Source: an uncultured Alcaligenaceae bacterium (GTDB lineage: Bacteria; Pseudomonadota; Gammaproteobacteria; Burkholderiales; Burkholderiaceae_B). From it: 64,000 nt of DNA. This document shows, piece after piece, positions 21,262 to 30,313 of this stretch (within the stretch, counting starts at the first letter, position 1; each line of letters begins with the position of its first letter). Location of the stretch: NCBI GenBank assembly GCA_937908115.1, contig CALEQZ010000020.1:155422-219421 (forward strand), read 5' to 3'. A model generated the notes under the pieces. The model saw only the letters and a program-made list of their open reading frames with translations. It ran no database searches and was not told where the DNA came from. A program made the position numbers and the translations under genes.

Positions 21262-22225
21262 GCACCTGCCCCAATGCGTCTACGAGAAGCACGGGGCCTA
21301 CTACTTCGTCAAGGCCGGGAAGTGGTACCGGCTAGGATCGGACCTTTCCGATGCCCTGGCCGAGTATGCCCGCCGATTCGAGAATCCCAAGGGCGGGATG
21401 GCTGATTTGGTCGAGCGCGTTTTCACGCATGTCAGACCCCGGCTGTCCAAGAACACCGTTGCCCAGTACAGAATTGCGGCCAATCGGGTCAAGGAGGCGT
21501 TCGCCGAGTTCACCCCGAGACAGGTCATGCCGAAACACGTCGCCGCGCTAAAGGCTGACATGGCCTCGACTCCGAACATGGCAAACCGAGTCCTGTCATT
21601 CCTCAGGCTCGTTTTCACCCATGCTGTCGAGTGGCAGGAGGCAGACTTTAACCCATGCGTAGGGATCCAGCGCCACGCTGAAGCAAAGCGAAAGCGGTAC
21701 ATCACAGATCAGGAATACGCAGCCATCTATGCGCACGCTGTGCCCAGGATGCAGGTCATCATGGACCTGTGCTATCTGACAGGTCAGCGCGTAGGCGACA
21801 TCCTCAAGATCAGGATGACGGATCTGGTCGAAGATGGGATCTCGTTCACGCAGGAAAAGACTGGGACACGCTTGATTGTCCGCTGGACACCAGCGCTACG
21901 CGATGCGGTCAAACGAGCTCTAGATCTCAGAGGCAACGTACTAGGCCCCTACTTGTTCCGGACGCGGAACCGTGCTGCAACCCCACCCTCTTACAGGACG
22001 GTCCGCGATCAGTGGGACAATGCTGTGAAGCTAGCCAAGGTCGAAGATGCTCACATCCATGATCTTCGGGCCAAGGCGCTGACGGATGCCAAGCGCCAAG
22101 GTAGGGATGCCCAGGCCCTGGCAGGCCATGCATCAGCCGCCATGACCGACAGGTACATCCGCCTCCGGGAAGTACCTATCGTCGACGGACCATCCCCACC
22201 GTCGTCGCAACGGCAGACTGCATAA
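21236..22225 (+). CDS. int: Phage integrase, tyrosine recombinase
   Basis: Catalyses integration and excision at the att sites. 329 residues: an N-terminal arm-binding part (RRRKSGKHLPQCVYEKHGAY), a core-binding SAM-like domain (about 55-145) and the catalytic domain with R in LTGQRVGDIL, K in TQEKTGTR, H-x-x-R in HIHDLRAKAL, H in LAGHASAA and nucleophile Y in DRYIR. All catalytic residues are present. It is the last phage gene and points at the host junction 31 bp before mutS, as expected for an integrase next to its own att site. Confidence 0.95.
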   Translation: MGRRRKSGKHLPQCVYEKHGAYYFVKAGKWYRLGSDLSDALAEYARRFENPKGGMADLVERVFTHVRPRLSKNTVAQYRIAANRVKEAFAEFTPRQVMPKHVAALKADMASTPNMANRVLSFLRLVFTHAVEWQEADFNPCVGIQRHAEAKRKRYITDQEYAAIYAHAVPRMQVIMDLCYLTGQRVGDILKIRMTDLVEDGISFTQEKTGTRLIVRWTPALRDAVKRALDLRGNVLGPYLFRTRNRAATPPSYRTVRDQWDNAVKLAKVEDAHIHDLRAKALTDAKRQGRDAQALAGHASAAMTDRYIRLREVPIVDGPSPPSSQRQTA

Positions 22226-22310
22226 TATTAGACGCGTCTAAAAAAATCCGAGCTAAGTGGTTGATTCTAAACATACTCCTATGATGCAGCAGTACCTGCG
22301 CCTGAAGCAG
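22226..22310. other. Prophage-host junction (putative attR) at the 5' end of mutS
   Basis: After the integrase stop comes the 14-bp palindrome TTAGACGCGTCTAA (22228-22241), an A run and then mutS. Codons 2-8 of mutS (GTT GAT TCT AAA CAT ACT CCT) end mostly in A or T, unlike the GC-ending codons that start near 22281. The crossover core therefore probably lies in about 22270-22310. The matching attL copy is outside the window, so the exact core cannot be fixed. Confidence 0.6.
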
Positions 22311-24890
22311 GAGGCAGGCCCACTGCTGCTGCTCTACCGCATGGGCGACTTCTACGAGATGTTCTACGAAGACGCCGAACGCGGGGCAAGATTGCTGAAC
22401 CTGACACTGACCAAGCGCGGCGTGTCCAACGGGGCGCCCATTCCCATGGCGGGGGTGCCGGTGCATGCGCTGGAGCAATACCTGGCGCGGCTGGTGGCGC
22501 TGGGCGAATCGGTGGCGATCTGCGAGCAAATCGGCGATCCGGCCACGAGCAAGGGGCCGGTCGAGCGGCGCATCGTGCGCATCGTCACGCCGGGCACGCT
22601 GACCGACGAGGCGCTGCTGCCGGCCAAGGCCGACCGGGCGCTGGCCGCGGCCTGCCTGCCGCGGCGCGAGACGCGCGGCGCAATGGCCGGGCTGGCCTGG
22701 CTCAACCTGGCGAGCGGCGAGTTCCGTGTCACCGAATGCCCGCCCGAGCAGCTCGATTCGGAGCTGCACCGCATCGCGCCGGCCGAGCTCGTGCTGGCCG
22801 AAAGCGCCAGCCTGCCGGTCACCTTCGAAGGCGCGTGCTCGCGCGTGCCGGACTGGCATTTCGACGCCGACGGGGCGCGCAGCCACTTGCTGTCGCACTT
22901 CGGCACGGACAGCCTGGCCGGCTTCGACATCGAGGACATGCCCGAGGCGATACGGGCAGCCGGTGCGCTGCTTCGCTACGCGGCGCGCACGCAGTCACAG
23001 TCGTTGTCGCACGTGCAGGCGATCGCGCCCGACCGCGCCAGCCAATATGTGCTGCTCGACCCGGTCACGCGCCGCAACCTGGAGCTGACGCGCACGCTTT
23101 CCGGCGAAGAATCGCCGACACTGTTTTCCGTGCTGGACGATTGCAGCACGCCCATGGGCAGCCGGCTGCTGCGCCGATGGCTGCACCACCCGCTGCGCGA
23201 CAATGACCCCGTGCTGGCGCGCCAACGCGCGATTGCCTGCCTGCTGCAAGCTCGCAGCGGCACCGTCGGCACGCAAGACGATGACCTGGGCGCCCCGGCG
23301 CTGCTCGGCCCTTTACGGCACGCGCTCAAGGGGTTGCCCGACCTGGAACGCATTGCTGCCCGGCTGGCGCTGCGCTCGGTGCGCCCGCGCGAGCTGGCCA
23401 GCTTGCGCGACGCGCTGGCCGCCTTGCCGTGCGTGCGCGCGCTGCTCGAACCGGCGCTGGGCAAGGCGGCCGGCACGCGGCTGGCGGCGCTGGCCGGCCA
23501 GCTCGACCTCGATCCCGAGATGGCGCAATTGCTCGGCCGGTCCATTGCGCCTGAGCCGGCGGCGAGCATACGCGACGGCGGCGTCATCGCCGCCGGGCTG
23601 GACGCCGAGCTAGACGAACTGCGCACGCTGGCCACCGACAGCGGCGACGTGCTCCTGCGCATCGAGGCGCGCGAGCGCGAACGTACCGGCATCGCCAACC
23701 TGCGGGTCGAATACAACCGCGTGCACGGCTTCTATATCGAAGTCACCAAGGGCCAGGCCAACAAGGTCCCCGACGATTACCGCCGGCGCCAGACGCTGAA
23801 GAATGTCGAACGCTACATCACGCCGGAGCTCAAGACCTGGGAGGACCGCGTCCTGTCGGCGCAGGACCGCGCGCTTGCGCGCGAGAAGTGGCTGTACGAG
23901 CAACTGCTCGACAACCTGGCGCCTTATGTGCGTGCGCTCTCGGACTGCGCTGCGGCACTGGCCGAACTCGACGTGCTGGCCACGCTGGCCGAGCACGCAC
24001 GCCGCCACGACTGGTGCGCGCCGCAGCTTGCCGACGGCCCCGAGATCGACATCGAGGCCGGCCGCCACCCGGTGGTCGAGCGCAGCATCGAGCGCTTCAC
24101 GCCCAACGGCTGCCGCCTGGATCCCACGCGGTCCATGCTGCTGATCACCGGCCCGAACATGGGCGGCAAATCCACCTACATGCGACAGGTGGCGCTGATC
24201 GTGCTGCTGGCGCGCACCGGCAGCTTCGTGCCCGCCGCGCGCGCGCGCATCGGCCGCATTGACCGCATCTTCACGCGCATCGGCGCGGCCGATGACCTGG
24301 CCGGCGGACGCTCGACCTTCATGATGGAGATGACCGAGGCAGCGGCCATCCTGACGGCCAGCACCGCCAACAGCCTGGTGCTGATGGACGAAATCGGCCG
24401 CGGCACGTCCACCTACGACGGCCTGGCGCTGGCCTGGGCGATCGCGCACCGGCTGCTGACGCACAACCGCGCGCTGACGCTGTTTGCCACGCACTATTTC
24501 GAATTGACTCGCATGCCGACCGAGCAGCCGACGGCGGCCAACGTGCACCTGGCCGCGGCCGAATCGCCCGGTGGTATCGTGTTTTTGCATGAGGTGCGCG
24601 AAGGGCCGGCCAGCCGCAGCTACGGCATCCAGGTCGCACAGCGCGCCGGCGTGCCCGCGCCCGTCATCCGGCTGGCCGCGCGCGAGCTGGAGCGCCTGGA
24701 GTCGCAGGGCGCGCCCTCACCGCAACTGGGGCTGTTCGCCGCGCCGTCTGCCGACGCTGCACCATCGGGCGACGACGCCGAGCACGCCGCGCTTCGCGCC
24801 TTGCGCGACGAACTGGCGCAAATCGACCCCGACAGCCTGACCCCGCGCGAAGCGCTGGAAGCGCTATACCGCCTCAAGAGCATGCTATGA
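22257..24890 (+). CDS. mutS: DNA mismatch repair protein MutS (5' end remade by prophage)
   Basis: Recognises mismatches and starts repair together with MutL. 877 residues, full length. The mismatch-binding motif is YRMGDFYEMFYED (Phe-x-Glu), Walker A is ITGPNMGGKSTYMRQ, Walker B LVLMDEIGRGTSTYDG, and the dimer-interface ATHYFELTRM follows. The start is GTG 22257 or ATG 22281; neither has a good ribosome site. The upstream DNA is phage, so the native promoter has probably been displaced. The stop overlaps roxA as ATGA. Confidence 0.96.
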   Translation: MVDSKHTPMMQQYLRLKQEAGPLLLLYRMGDFYEMFYEDAERGARLLNLTLTKRGVSNGAPIPMAGVPVHALEQYLARLVALGESVAICEQIGDPATSKGPVERRIVRIVTPGTLTDEALLPAKADRALAAACLPRRETRGAMAGLAWLNLASGEFRVTECPPEQLDSELHRIAPAELVLAESASLPVTFEGACSRVPDWHFDADGARSHLLSHFGTDSLAGFDIEDMPEAIRAAGALLRYAARTQSQSLSHVQAIAPDRASQYVLLDPVTRRNLELTRTLSGEESPTLFSVLDDCSTPMGSRLLRRWLHHPLRDNDPVLARQRAIACLLQARSGTVGTQDDDLGAPALLGPLRHALKGLPDLERIAARLALRSVRPRELASLRDALAALPCVRALLEPALGKAAGTRLAALAGQLDLDPEMAQLLGRSIAPEPAASIRDGGVIAAGLDAELDELRTLATDSGDVLLRIEARERERTGIANLRVEYNRVHGFYIEVTKGQANKVPDDYRRRQTLKNVERYITPELKTWEDRVLSAQDRALAREKWLYEQLLDNLAPYVRALSDCAAALAELDVLATLAEHARRHDWCAPQLADGPEIDIEAGRHPVVERSIERFTPNGCRLDPTRSMLLITGPNMGGKSTYMRQVALIVLLARTGSFVPAARARIGRIDRIFTRIGAADDLAGGRSTFMMEMTEAAAILTASTANSLVLMDEIGRGTSTYDGLALAWAIAHRLLTHNRALTLFATHYFELTRMPTEQPTAANVHLAAAESPGGIVFLHEVREGPASRSYGIQVAQRAGVPAPVIRLAARELERLESQGAPSPQLGLFAAPSADAAPSGDDAEHAALRALRDELAQIDPDSLTPREALEALYRLKSML

Positions 24891-26083
24891 CGGTGGATCC
24901 CGACGCCCCCTTGGCGCTGCTGGGCGGCATCAGCCCGGCGCAGTTCATGCGGCGCTATTGGCAGCGCCGTCCCCTGCTCATCCGCCAAGCCATCCCCGGC
25001 ATGCGTCCGCCCCTGTCGGCCGCGGCGCTGCGCCGGCTGGCCAAGCGTGACGACGTGCAATCGCGGCTGATCTGGCGCGAGCAAGGCCAATGGCACATGG
25101 AGCACGGCCCCTTCGCCCGGCTGCCCGCTGCGCGCGAACGGGATTGGACGCTGCTGGTGCAAAGCGTCGAGCAGTACGACGATGCCGCGGCTGCCCTGCT
25201 GCAGCGCTTTCGCTTCGTGCCCGACGCCCGCCTCGATGACCTGATGATCAGCATCGCGGGTGATGCCGGCGGCGTCGGTCCGCACTTCGATAGTTATGAC
25301 GTTTTCCTGCTGCAGGCCCAGGGCCGGCGCCGCTGGCGCATCGGCCGCCAGCGCGACCTGGATTTGGCACCCGGGCTGCCACTGAAGATCCTGCGCCGGT
25401 TCGCGCCGGAACAGGAATTCGTCCTGGAGCCGGGCGACATGCTTTACTTGCCGCCCCAGGTTGCGCACGACGGCGTGGCCGTCGGCGCGGACTGCATGAC
25501 GATTTCGGTGGGTTTCCGCGCGCCGGGGCAGGCGGCCCTGGCCCGCGGCATGCTGGAAGCAGCGGCCGAGCAGGTCGCCGCCCGTGCCGGCATGGGAGCC
25601 GGCCCCTACGCCGATCCTCCCCTGCCCGGGCCAGCCCTCCAAGGCCTTTACCGCGACCCCGGGCAACCCGCCGTGGCGCATCCAGCGCAACTACCCCAGC
25701 GCATGGTCGACGAAACGTTGCGCGCCGTGCAGCGTCTGGCCTTCGACGAGGCACTGGCAGTGCGCTTCCTGGGCTGCTGGCTGACCGAGCCGCACCGCGA
25801 GGCCGTCTTCGAGCCGCCGCCAGAGGACTTGCCGGACCTGCTCGTGGACTGGCCGAGTACCGGAACGCTGCAGCTGGATCGCCGTACCCGCATGCTCTAC
25901 CGCGGCCGGCAACTCTTTATCAACGGGGAACTGGCGCCCGTGCCGGCCCATCCATTGATGCGCCGGCTCGCCGACGAGCGGCAGCTGGATTGCGCCGATC
26001 CACGGGTCCGCCGCGCCGGCCCGGCGCTGCGGGACTGCCTCGTGCAGTGGTTGCACAACGGTTGGCTGCATTACAGAACGTAA
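24887..26083 (+). CDS. roxA: Ribosomal protein uL16 3-hydroxylase (YcfD/RoxA, JmjC cupin)
   Basis: Fe(II)/2-oxoglutarate oxygenase that hydroxylates an arginine of ribosomal protein L16. 398 residues. The metal triad is seen in GVGPHFDSYDVFLLQ (H-x-D) and PPQVAHDGVAVG (distal H), with the cupin core RRWRIGRQ and LEPGDMLYLPP between them. The C-terminal winged-helix-like dimerisation part is present (QRLAFDEALAVRFLGCWLTE). It overlaps mutS by four bases, so it shares whatever promoter now drives mutS. Confidence 0.9.
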   Translation: MTVDPDAPLALLGGISPAQFMRRYWQRRPLLIRQAIPGMRPPLSAAALRRLAKRDDVQSRLIWREQGQWHMEHGPFARLPAARERDWTLLVQSVEQYDDAAAALLQRFRFVPDARLDDLMISIAGDAGGVGPHFDSYDVFLLQAQGRRRWRIGRQRDLDLAPGLPLKILRRFAPEQEFVLEPGDMLYLPPQVAHDGVAVGADCMTISVGFRAPGQAALARGMLEAAAEQVAARAGMGAGPYADPPLPGPALQGLYRDPGQPAVAHPAQLPQRMVDETLRAVQRLAFDEALAVRFLGCWLTEPHREAVFEPPPEDLPDLLVDWPSTGTLQLDRRTRMLYRGRQLFINGELAPVPAHPLMRRLADERQLDCADPRVRRAGPALRDCLVQWLHNGWLHYRT

Positions 26084-26198
26084 GGCGGGTGATAGGCCGG
26101 ATCCTGGTTTTCCCTTAGGGATGGGAGGACGGCCCAGGGTTTTCCCGGACACACCGCGCAATATGGGACACAGGACCGTAAACCTTGTTTCGTTTGGG

Positions 26199-26280
26199 GA
26201 ACGCCCACTTCCATTTCCAAACGGAAAGGCTGGGGTGATTCCGGTAGCCTGGGTGGTGCTTGCCCGGGAAACCGGAATCA
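26199..26280 (+). other. Structured leader before the Ala/Pro lipoprotein gene
   Basis: Two nested inverted repeats: TTTCC-AAAC-GGAAA around 26213-26227, and the perfect 10-bp pair TGATTCCGGT (26236-26245)/ACCGGAATCA (26271-26280), ending 20 bp before the ATG. No T run follows. It matches no riboswitch that I recognise. The rest of 26084-26300 shows nothing. Confidence 0.4.
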
Positions 26281-26300
26281 AACCACTAGGAGTCCTGCAC

Positions 26301-26519
26301 ATGAACAAGAGCCTGATTCTTGCCTCGATCTTTGCACTGACGCTGACCGCCTGCGGGCAAGAAGAGGAAAACAACACCAGCATGCCGCCGGCGGCCGAAT
26401 CGCCGGCTCCGGCGGCGACCCCCAGCCCGGCGCCCGCCCCGGCGCCGGCCCCCGCGCCCGAATCGGCCCCGGGCGGGGCCGCCACGCCCGCGGCCCCCAG
26501 CGGCACGGCCCCGCAATAA
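26301..26519 (+). CDS. Small Ala/Pro-rich lipoprotein (72 aa)
   Basis: Signal peptide and lipobox MNKSLILASIFALTLTACGQ (Cys at 18). The mature part is an acidic EEENN followed by an (Ala-Pro)n tail without hydrophobic core, probably an extended periplasmic spacer. ATG 26301 with AGGAG upstream. Unknown role; short Pro/Ala lipoproteins of this kind are common in Bordetella relatives. A terminator follows. Confidence 0.8.
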   Translation: MNKSLILASIFALTLTACGQEEENNTSMPPAAESPAPAATPSPAPAPAPAPAPESAPGGAATPAAPSGTAPQ

Positions 26520-26541
26520 CTTTTTCAGCCAACCCGGCGCG

Positions 26542-26577
26542 AAAAGGCCCGGCCGCCTGGATAGGCGGCCGGGCCTT
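26542..26577. terminator. Bidirectional terminator between lipoprotein gene and bamC
   Basis: Perfect 12-bp stem GGCCCGGCCGCC/GGCGGCCGGGCC with loop TGGATA between convergent genes, with TTTT on the minus side and a short T run on the plus side. Confidence 0.85.
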
Positions 26578-26620
26578 CGCATTTTGCGGGCGGCGCCAGC
26601 GCACCGCCACACAACGGGCG

Positions 26621-27757
26621 TCAGAGCTTGTCGGCCAGCACGTTGAGCAGCCGCTGGGCGGTCGCGTTGGTCGTGCGATTGCCCTCGGCGTCGAGCACCG
26701 TGACGACGGTGCTGCCGCCCTGTTCGGCCAAATGGACGCGGAACTGCTCGGGCTGCGTCATGTTGCGGCCACCGAACATACGCGACAACAGGTTGGGCTG
26801 CTCGCGCTTCTCGCCGGTGTCCGTGTCCAGATAACGCACGTAGAAGTCGCCCGCGGCGCGGTCGCGGTCATCCACCGTAAAGCCGCCCGAATCCAAGGCC
26901 ACGCCCACCCTGCGCCAGGCGCGGTCGAAGGGCTCGTTGACGTGCAGCTCGGCGCCCGTGGCCCGGTCCACCTGCTGAACGGCTGGACGCTGCCGGGATT
27001 CCTCGGCCTGCGCGACCAGGGTACGCGCGCGGTCGACGTCGGTGCCCAGGTAGACCAACATGCGCGCCAGCATTGCGGCGTTCAGGCCCGGGTCTTCCTT
27101 GCCTGGCGTCCAGGACACCAAGTCGGTCGAATCGCTGCGCTTCTCGATCATCTGTTCGTGCGAGACGAACACTTCGGTGCGGTTACCGTCGACGCGTTCG
27201 ACCCGGGTGCGGAAGCGTTCCCGCTCGCCGCTGTCGAAGGCGAAATCGATGATCTTGCCCAGCGCCTGGCGGATCCAGCCTTCGGGGATCTTGGCCCGGT
27301 TCTCGGCCCAATCGGTCTGGATCAGGCCGGCCTGCGGGTTGTTGACCACCACGTTAAAGCCCTGCTCGTTCCAGAAGTCGACCAGCTTGGGAAAGACCTC
27401 TTCTGGCGGCCGGTCGATCGACAGCCAGCGCAGCTGCCCATCGCGCTCGACCCGCATGTCGTTGCGCTGGGGCAATACGCTCGGCTGGCCGACGCTGGCG
27501 GCCTGCTGGGCCGCCTGCCCCTGCTGCTGGTATTCCGAGAACGTCGTGGCGCCGGTTTCCGGCGCGCGGTAACGCGGGTCGCTGGCCGCCTGGGTCAGGT
27601 CGGGCGGAATGCTCAGCGGATCACCCCGGCGCGCGCTCTTGTAGTCGACCGAATCGTCGTTGCCGAGAAATTCGTTGATGTCGCTGCAGGCAGTCAGCGA
27701 CAAAAGGGCCGTCAAGGCCAGCGCCCCGGCATGGCGTGATTTCATACGCATCCTCAT
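26621..27757 (-). CDS. bamC: Outer-membrane assembly lipoprotein BamC
   Basis: Accessory lipoprotein of the BAM complex that inserts beta-barrel proteins. 378 residues from 27757; ATGs at 27751 and 27745 are equally possible. The lipobox is LTALLSLTACSDIN. The extended N-terminal lasso (VDYKSARRGDPLSIPPDLTQ) binds BamD in the family. Two helix-grip domains follow (RWLSIDRPPEEVFPKLVDFW and ELHVNEPFDRAWRRVGVALD). It starts 6 bp after dapA, the classical dapA-bamC arrangement. BamD of the same complex is at 51831. Confidence 0.92.
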   Translation of the reverse strand: MRMRMKSRHAGALALTALLSLTACSDINEFLGNDDSVDYKSARRGDPLSIPPDLTQAASDPRYRAPETGATTFSEYQQQGQAAQQAASVGQPSVLPQRNDMRVERDGQLRWLSIDRPPEEVFPKLVDFWNEQGFNVVVNNPQAGLIQTDWAENRAKIPEGWIRQALGKIIDFAFDSGERERFRTRVERVDGNRTEVFVSHEQMIEKRSDSTDLVSWTPGKEDPGLNAAMLARMLVYLGTDVDRARTLVAQAEESRQRPAVQQVDRATGAELHVNEPFDRAWRRVGVALDSGGFTVDDRDRAAGDFYVRYLDTDTGEKREQPNLLSRMFGGRNMTQPEQFRVHLAEQGGSTVVTVLDAEGNRTTNATAQRLLNVLADKL

Positions 27758-27763
27758 GTGGAT

Positions 27764-28669
27764 TCAGAGCAGCCCCGCGTCGCGCAGCGCCTGGCGCACC
27801 GTTTCATGGTGCTGCTGGCCAAGCTCGACCAACGGCAGCCGGTAGCCCAGGGCCGTACGGCCAAGCTCGGCAAGCGCCCACTTCACGGGGATCGGATTGG
27901 CTTCGACGAACAAAGCCTTGTTCAGACGGGCGAGGCGGCCGTTAAGTTCACGGACCCGAGGCACGTCGCCGGCGATTGCGGCTGCGCACAATTCGTGCAT
28001 CAGGCGCGGGGCGACGTTGGCGGTCACGGAGATGTTGCCCTGCGCGCCCAGCAGCATGAGCGCTGCGGCCGTGGGATCGTCGCCACTGAAAACCTGGAAC
28101 TCGGCAGGCTTTTCGCGCAGCAGCAAGGCGCCGCGGCCGATGTCGCCGGTGGCGTCCTTGATGCCGATGATGCCCGGCACTTGCGCCAGCCGCAGGATGG
28201 TGTCCAGCGACATGTCGGCCACCGTCCGGCCGGGCACGTTGTACAGGATGGTCGGCAGGTCCACCGCCTCCTGGATGGCCCGGAAGTGCCGGTACAGGCC
28301 TTCCTGCGACGGCTTGTTGTAGTAGGGGACCACCGACAGCCCCGCATCGGCGCCCACGGCGCGCGCGTGCTTGGCCAAATGGATGGCTTCTTCGGTCGAG
28401 TTCGCGCCCACGCCGGCAATGACCGGGATGCGTCCGGCGGCATGCTCGACGGCCACGCGGATCAGCTCGGCATGCTCCTCCATCGACACGGTGGGGGACT
28501 CGCCCGTGGTACCAACCACGACCAGGGCGTCGGTGCCCTCGGCGACATGCCAGTCGATCAGCGCGCGGTACGCGGCCAAGTCCAAGCTGCCGTCTGGCTG
28601 CATGGGCGTGGCCAGCGCCACCATACTGCCCTGGAACACCGGGCGGCCGGAACGATCTTGTGATGCCAT
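27764..28669 (-). CDS. dapA: 4-hydroxy-tetrahydrodipicolinate synthase
   Basis: Condenses pyruvate and aspartate semialdehyde, the first step of the diaminopimelate/lysine branch. 301 residues, a TIM barrel. Visible are GSMVALATPMQPDGSLD, the VVGTTGESPTVSMEE loop, the catalytic Tyr in VVPYYNKPSQEG and the Schiff-base lysine in GIIGIKDATGD. A single ATG at 28669. Transcribed with bamC. Confidence 0.95.
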   Translation of the reverse strand: MASQDRSGRPVFQGSMVALATPMQPDGSLDLAAYRALIDWHVAEGTDALVVVGTTGESPTVSMEEHAELIRVAVEHAAGRIPVIAGVGANSTEEAIHLAKHARAVGADAGLSVVPYYNKPSQEGLYRHFRAIQEAVDLPTILYNVPGRTVADMSLDTILRLAQVPGIIGIKDATGDIGRGALLLREKPAEFQVFSGDDPTAAALMLLGAQGNISVTANVAPRLMHELCAAAIAGDVPRVRELNGRLARLNKALFVEANPIPVKWALAELGRTALGYRLPLVELGQQHHETVRQALRDAGLL

Positions 28670-28752
28670 TTATCGGGGCTCCTGGCCCGGGACGGGGCGA
28701 TGCCGGGCAGATGTGAACAAACCGGGCATTTTACCGGATACGGGTGCGCCGC

Positions 28753-29400
28753 TTACAGGAATAACCCGACGATTCCGCGCCCCAGGGCCAGCACGGGCTC
28801 CAGGACGGTCCAGAGCAGGCCGCTGACCAGCAGCACCACCACGATGACCATGCCGTAGGGCTCGATGCGCGAATACTGCCAGGCCATGCGGTTGGGCAAC
28901 AGGCTGAACACGATGCGCCCCCCGTCCAATGGCAGGATGGGCAGCAGGTTCAGCGCCATGAGCACCAGGTTGACCTGCACGCCGGCGATCGCCATCTCGA
29001 ACCAGAAGTCTTCGGCCGCCCCGCTCTCGAACAACAGCCGCAGGGACAAGGCCCACAGTATCGCCATGGCCAGGTTGGCCACGGGCCCGGCCGCGGCCAC
29101 CCAAAGCATGTCGCGCTTGGGCCGGCGCAGCCGGCCGAAGTCCACCGGCACCGGCTTGGCCCAGCCAAAGAGCACCCCGGCCCCGCCGGCGAGCTTGGTC
29201 AATAGCAACATGCCTAGCGGGACCAGCACGGTCCCGACGGGATCGATGTGGCGCATCGGGTTGAGCGTGATGCGTCCGGCCTGCGCCGCGGTCGGATCGC
29301 CGAACATGCGCGCGACGTAGCCGTGTGCGGCCTCGTGCAGCGTGATGGCAAACAGCACGGGGAGCGCGTAGACCGCGATGGTCTGGATGAGCTCGTTCAT
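28753..29400 (-). CDS. Site-2 protease family (M50) membrane metallopeptidase
   Basis: 215 residues, about six membrane helices. The zinc site is FAITLHEAAHGYVARMFGD (H-E-x-x-H) and the third ligand lies in LNLLPILPLDGGRIV. There is no PDZ domain, as in the short rhomboid-like M50 group (YwhC/FtsH-unrelated). Substrate unknown. It precedes dapA in the same direction with 83 bp between, so it may be part of that operon. Confidence 0.9.
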   Translation of the reverse strand: MNELIQTIAVYALPVLFAITLHEAAHGYVARMFGDPTAAQAGRITLNPMRHIDPVGTVLVPLGMLLLTKLAGGAGVLFGWAKPVPVDFGRLRRPKRDMLWVAAAGPVANLAMAILWALSLRLLFESGAAEDFWFEMAIAGVQVNLVLMALNLLPILPLDGGRIVFSLLPNRMAWQYSRIEPYGMVIVVVLLVSGLLWTVLEPVLALGRGIVGLFL

Positions 29401-29444
29401 GGCGGCATTGTATGCGTGCCCGCACGCCGTGCGCGCCGCGCGGG

Positions 29445-30074
29445 TTACGGTTGCAGCCCCAGGCGGGCCGGATCGCCCTTGCCCACCCGCAGCACCTGCA
29501 CCGGATCAGTGGTCAGGTCCAGCACCGTGGTCGGGTCCAGCGAGCACGCCCCGGCATCGATGACCGCGGCCAGTTCGTGCTGGTAACGGCGGCGGATTTC
29601 CTCGGGGTCGTTCAACGGCAGCGTCTCGCCTTCGGGGATGAGCGTGGTCGACATGACCGCCCCCGAGGCCAGCTCCAACAGCGCGAGCGCCACCGGATGG
29701 TCGGGCACGCGGATGCCTATGGTCTTGCGCGAGGGGTGCGAGACACGGCGCGGCACTTCGCGCGTCGCCTCCAGGATGAAGGTCCAGGGCCCCGGGGTCG
29801 CCGCCTTGAGCAGCCGGTATTGGGCGTTGTCCACGCGCGCAAACTGCGCGATTTCGGCCAAGTCACGGCACAAAACGGTCAGGTGGTGGCGCTCGTCCAG
29901 GCCGCGCAGGCGCCGCAGCGCATCGGCCGCGGCCTTGTCGTCCAGCGGCGCGACCACGGCATAGCTGGAGTCGGTGGGCAAGGCGACCAGGCCGCCTTCG
30001 CGCAGCAATTGGGCAGCCTGGCGCAACAGGCGAGGCTGCGGATTGGCGGAATGAACGGAAAAATATTGAGCCAT
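29445..30074 (-). CDS. YciO family protein (Sua5/YrdC-like)
   Basis: 209 residues from ATG 30074 (MAQYFSVHSANPQPRLLRQA), which lines up with the start of E. coli YciO; the frame is open to 30152. Sua5 core features are EGGLVALPTDSSYAVVAPLD, LRGLDERHHLTVLCRDL, KAATPGPWTFILEATREVPR and TIGIRVPDHPVALALLE. The Sua5/YrdC fold makes threonylcarbamoyl-AMP for tRNA; the function of the YciO branch is less certain. The 239 bp to the divergent DUF72 gene hold no ORF. Confidence 0.88.
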   Translation of the reverse strand: MAQYFSVHSANPQPRLLRQAAQLLREGGLVALPTDSSYAVVAPLDDKAAADALRRLRGLDERHHLTVLCRDLAEIAQFARVDNAQYRLLKAATPGPWTFILEATREVPRRVSHPSRKTIGIRVPDHPVALALLELASGAVMSTTLIPEGETLPLNDPEEIRRRYQHELAAVIDAGACSLDPTTVLDLTTDPVQVLRVGKGDPARLGLQP

Positions 30075-30313
30075 GGCCATCATGCTATCACCGCCGGCAG
30101 CGCGCGGGCGTCCCGGCCCCAGTGCCGAGCCCAAGCATGGGCAAAAAGCCATGTCGTGCGGCGGGATGCAACCCGTTACCCGGCCGATGACAAACCCAGG
30201 AAGATGTAACGCCCGGGTTCGTCCGCGTTCCCAGACCCCGGCGGGCCGGATAGTATCCCCTTACGCCGACCCCGCGGCGGCGCGCGCCGCGGGGATCGCG
30301 ACAGGAGGCCGTC

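Larger units (their letters stand above)
1..22280. mobile_element. Lambda-like siphovirus prophage, right-hand part (left end outside window)
   Basis: A contiguous block of phage genes: capsid, protease, terminases, Q-like protein, replication genes, NinB, CII, Cro, CI, exonuclease, SSB, dUTPase and integrase. It stops abruptly at mutS. Gene order matches a temperate lambdoid plan, with a rightward-early plus late operon on the minus strand and a leftward-early operon on the plus strand, separated by cI and an accessory block. The base composition is visibly less GC-rich than the host part. The tail and lysis genes and the other attachment site must lie left of position 1. No disrupted essential gene is seen in the visible part, so it may be intact. 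Confidence 0.95.

Noticed and set aside
22226..22260. tRNA gene as attachment site
   Set aside because: No cloverleaf can be made near the integrase; the junction runs straight into mutS.
26199..26300. Possible TPP-type or other known riboswitch before the lipoprotein
   Set aside because: No conserved riboswitch core could be found; described only as structured.
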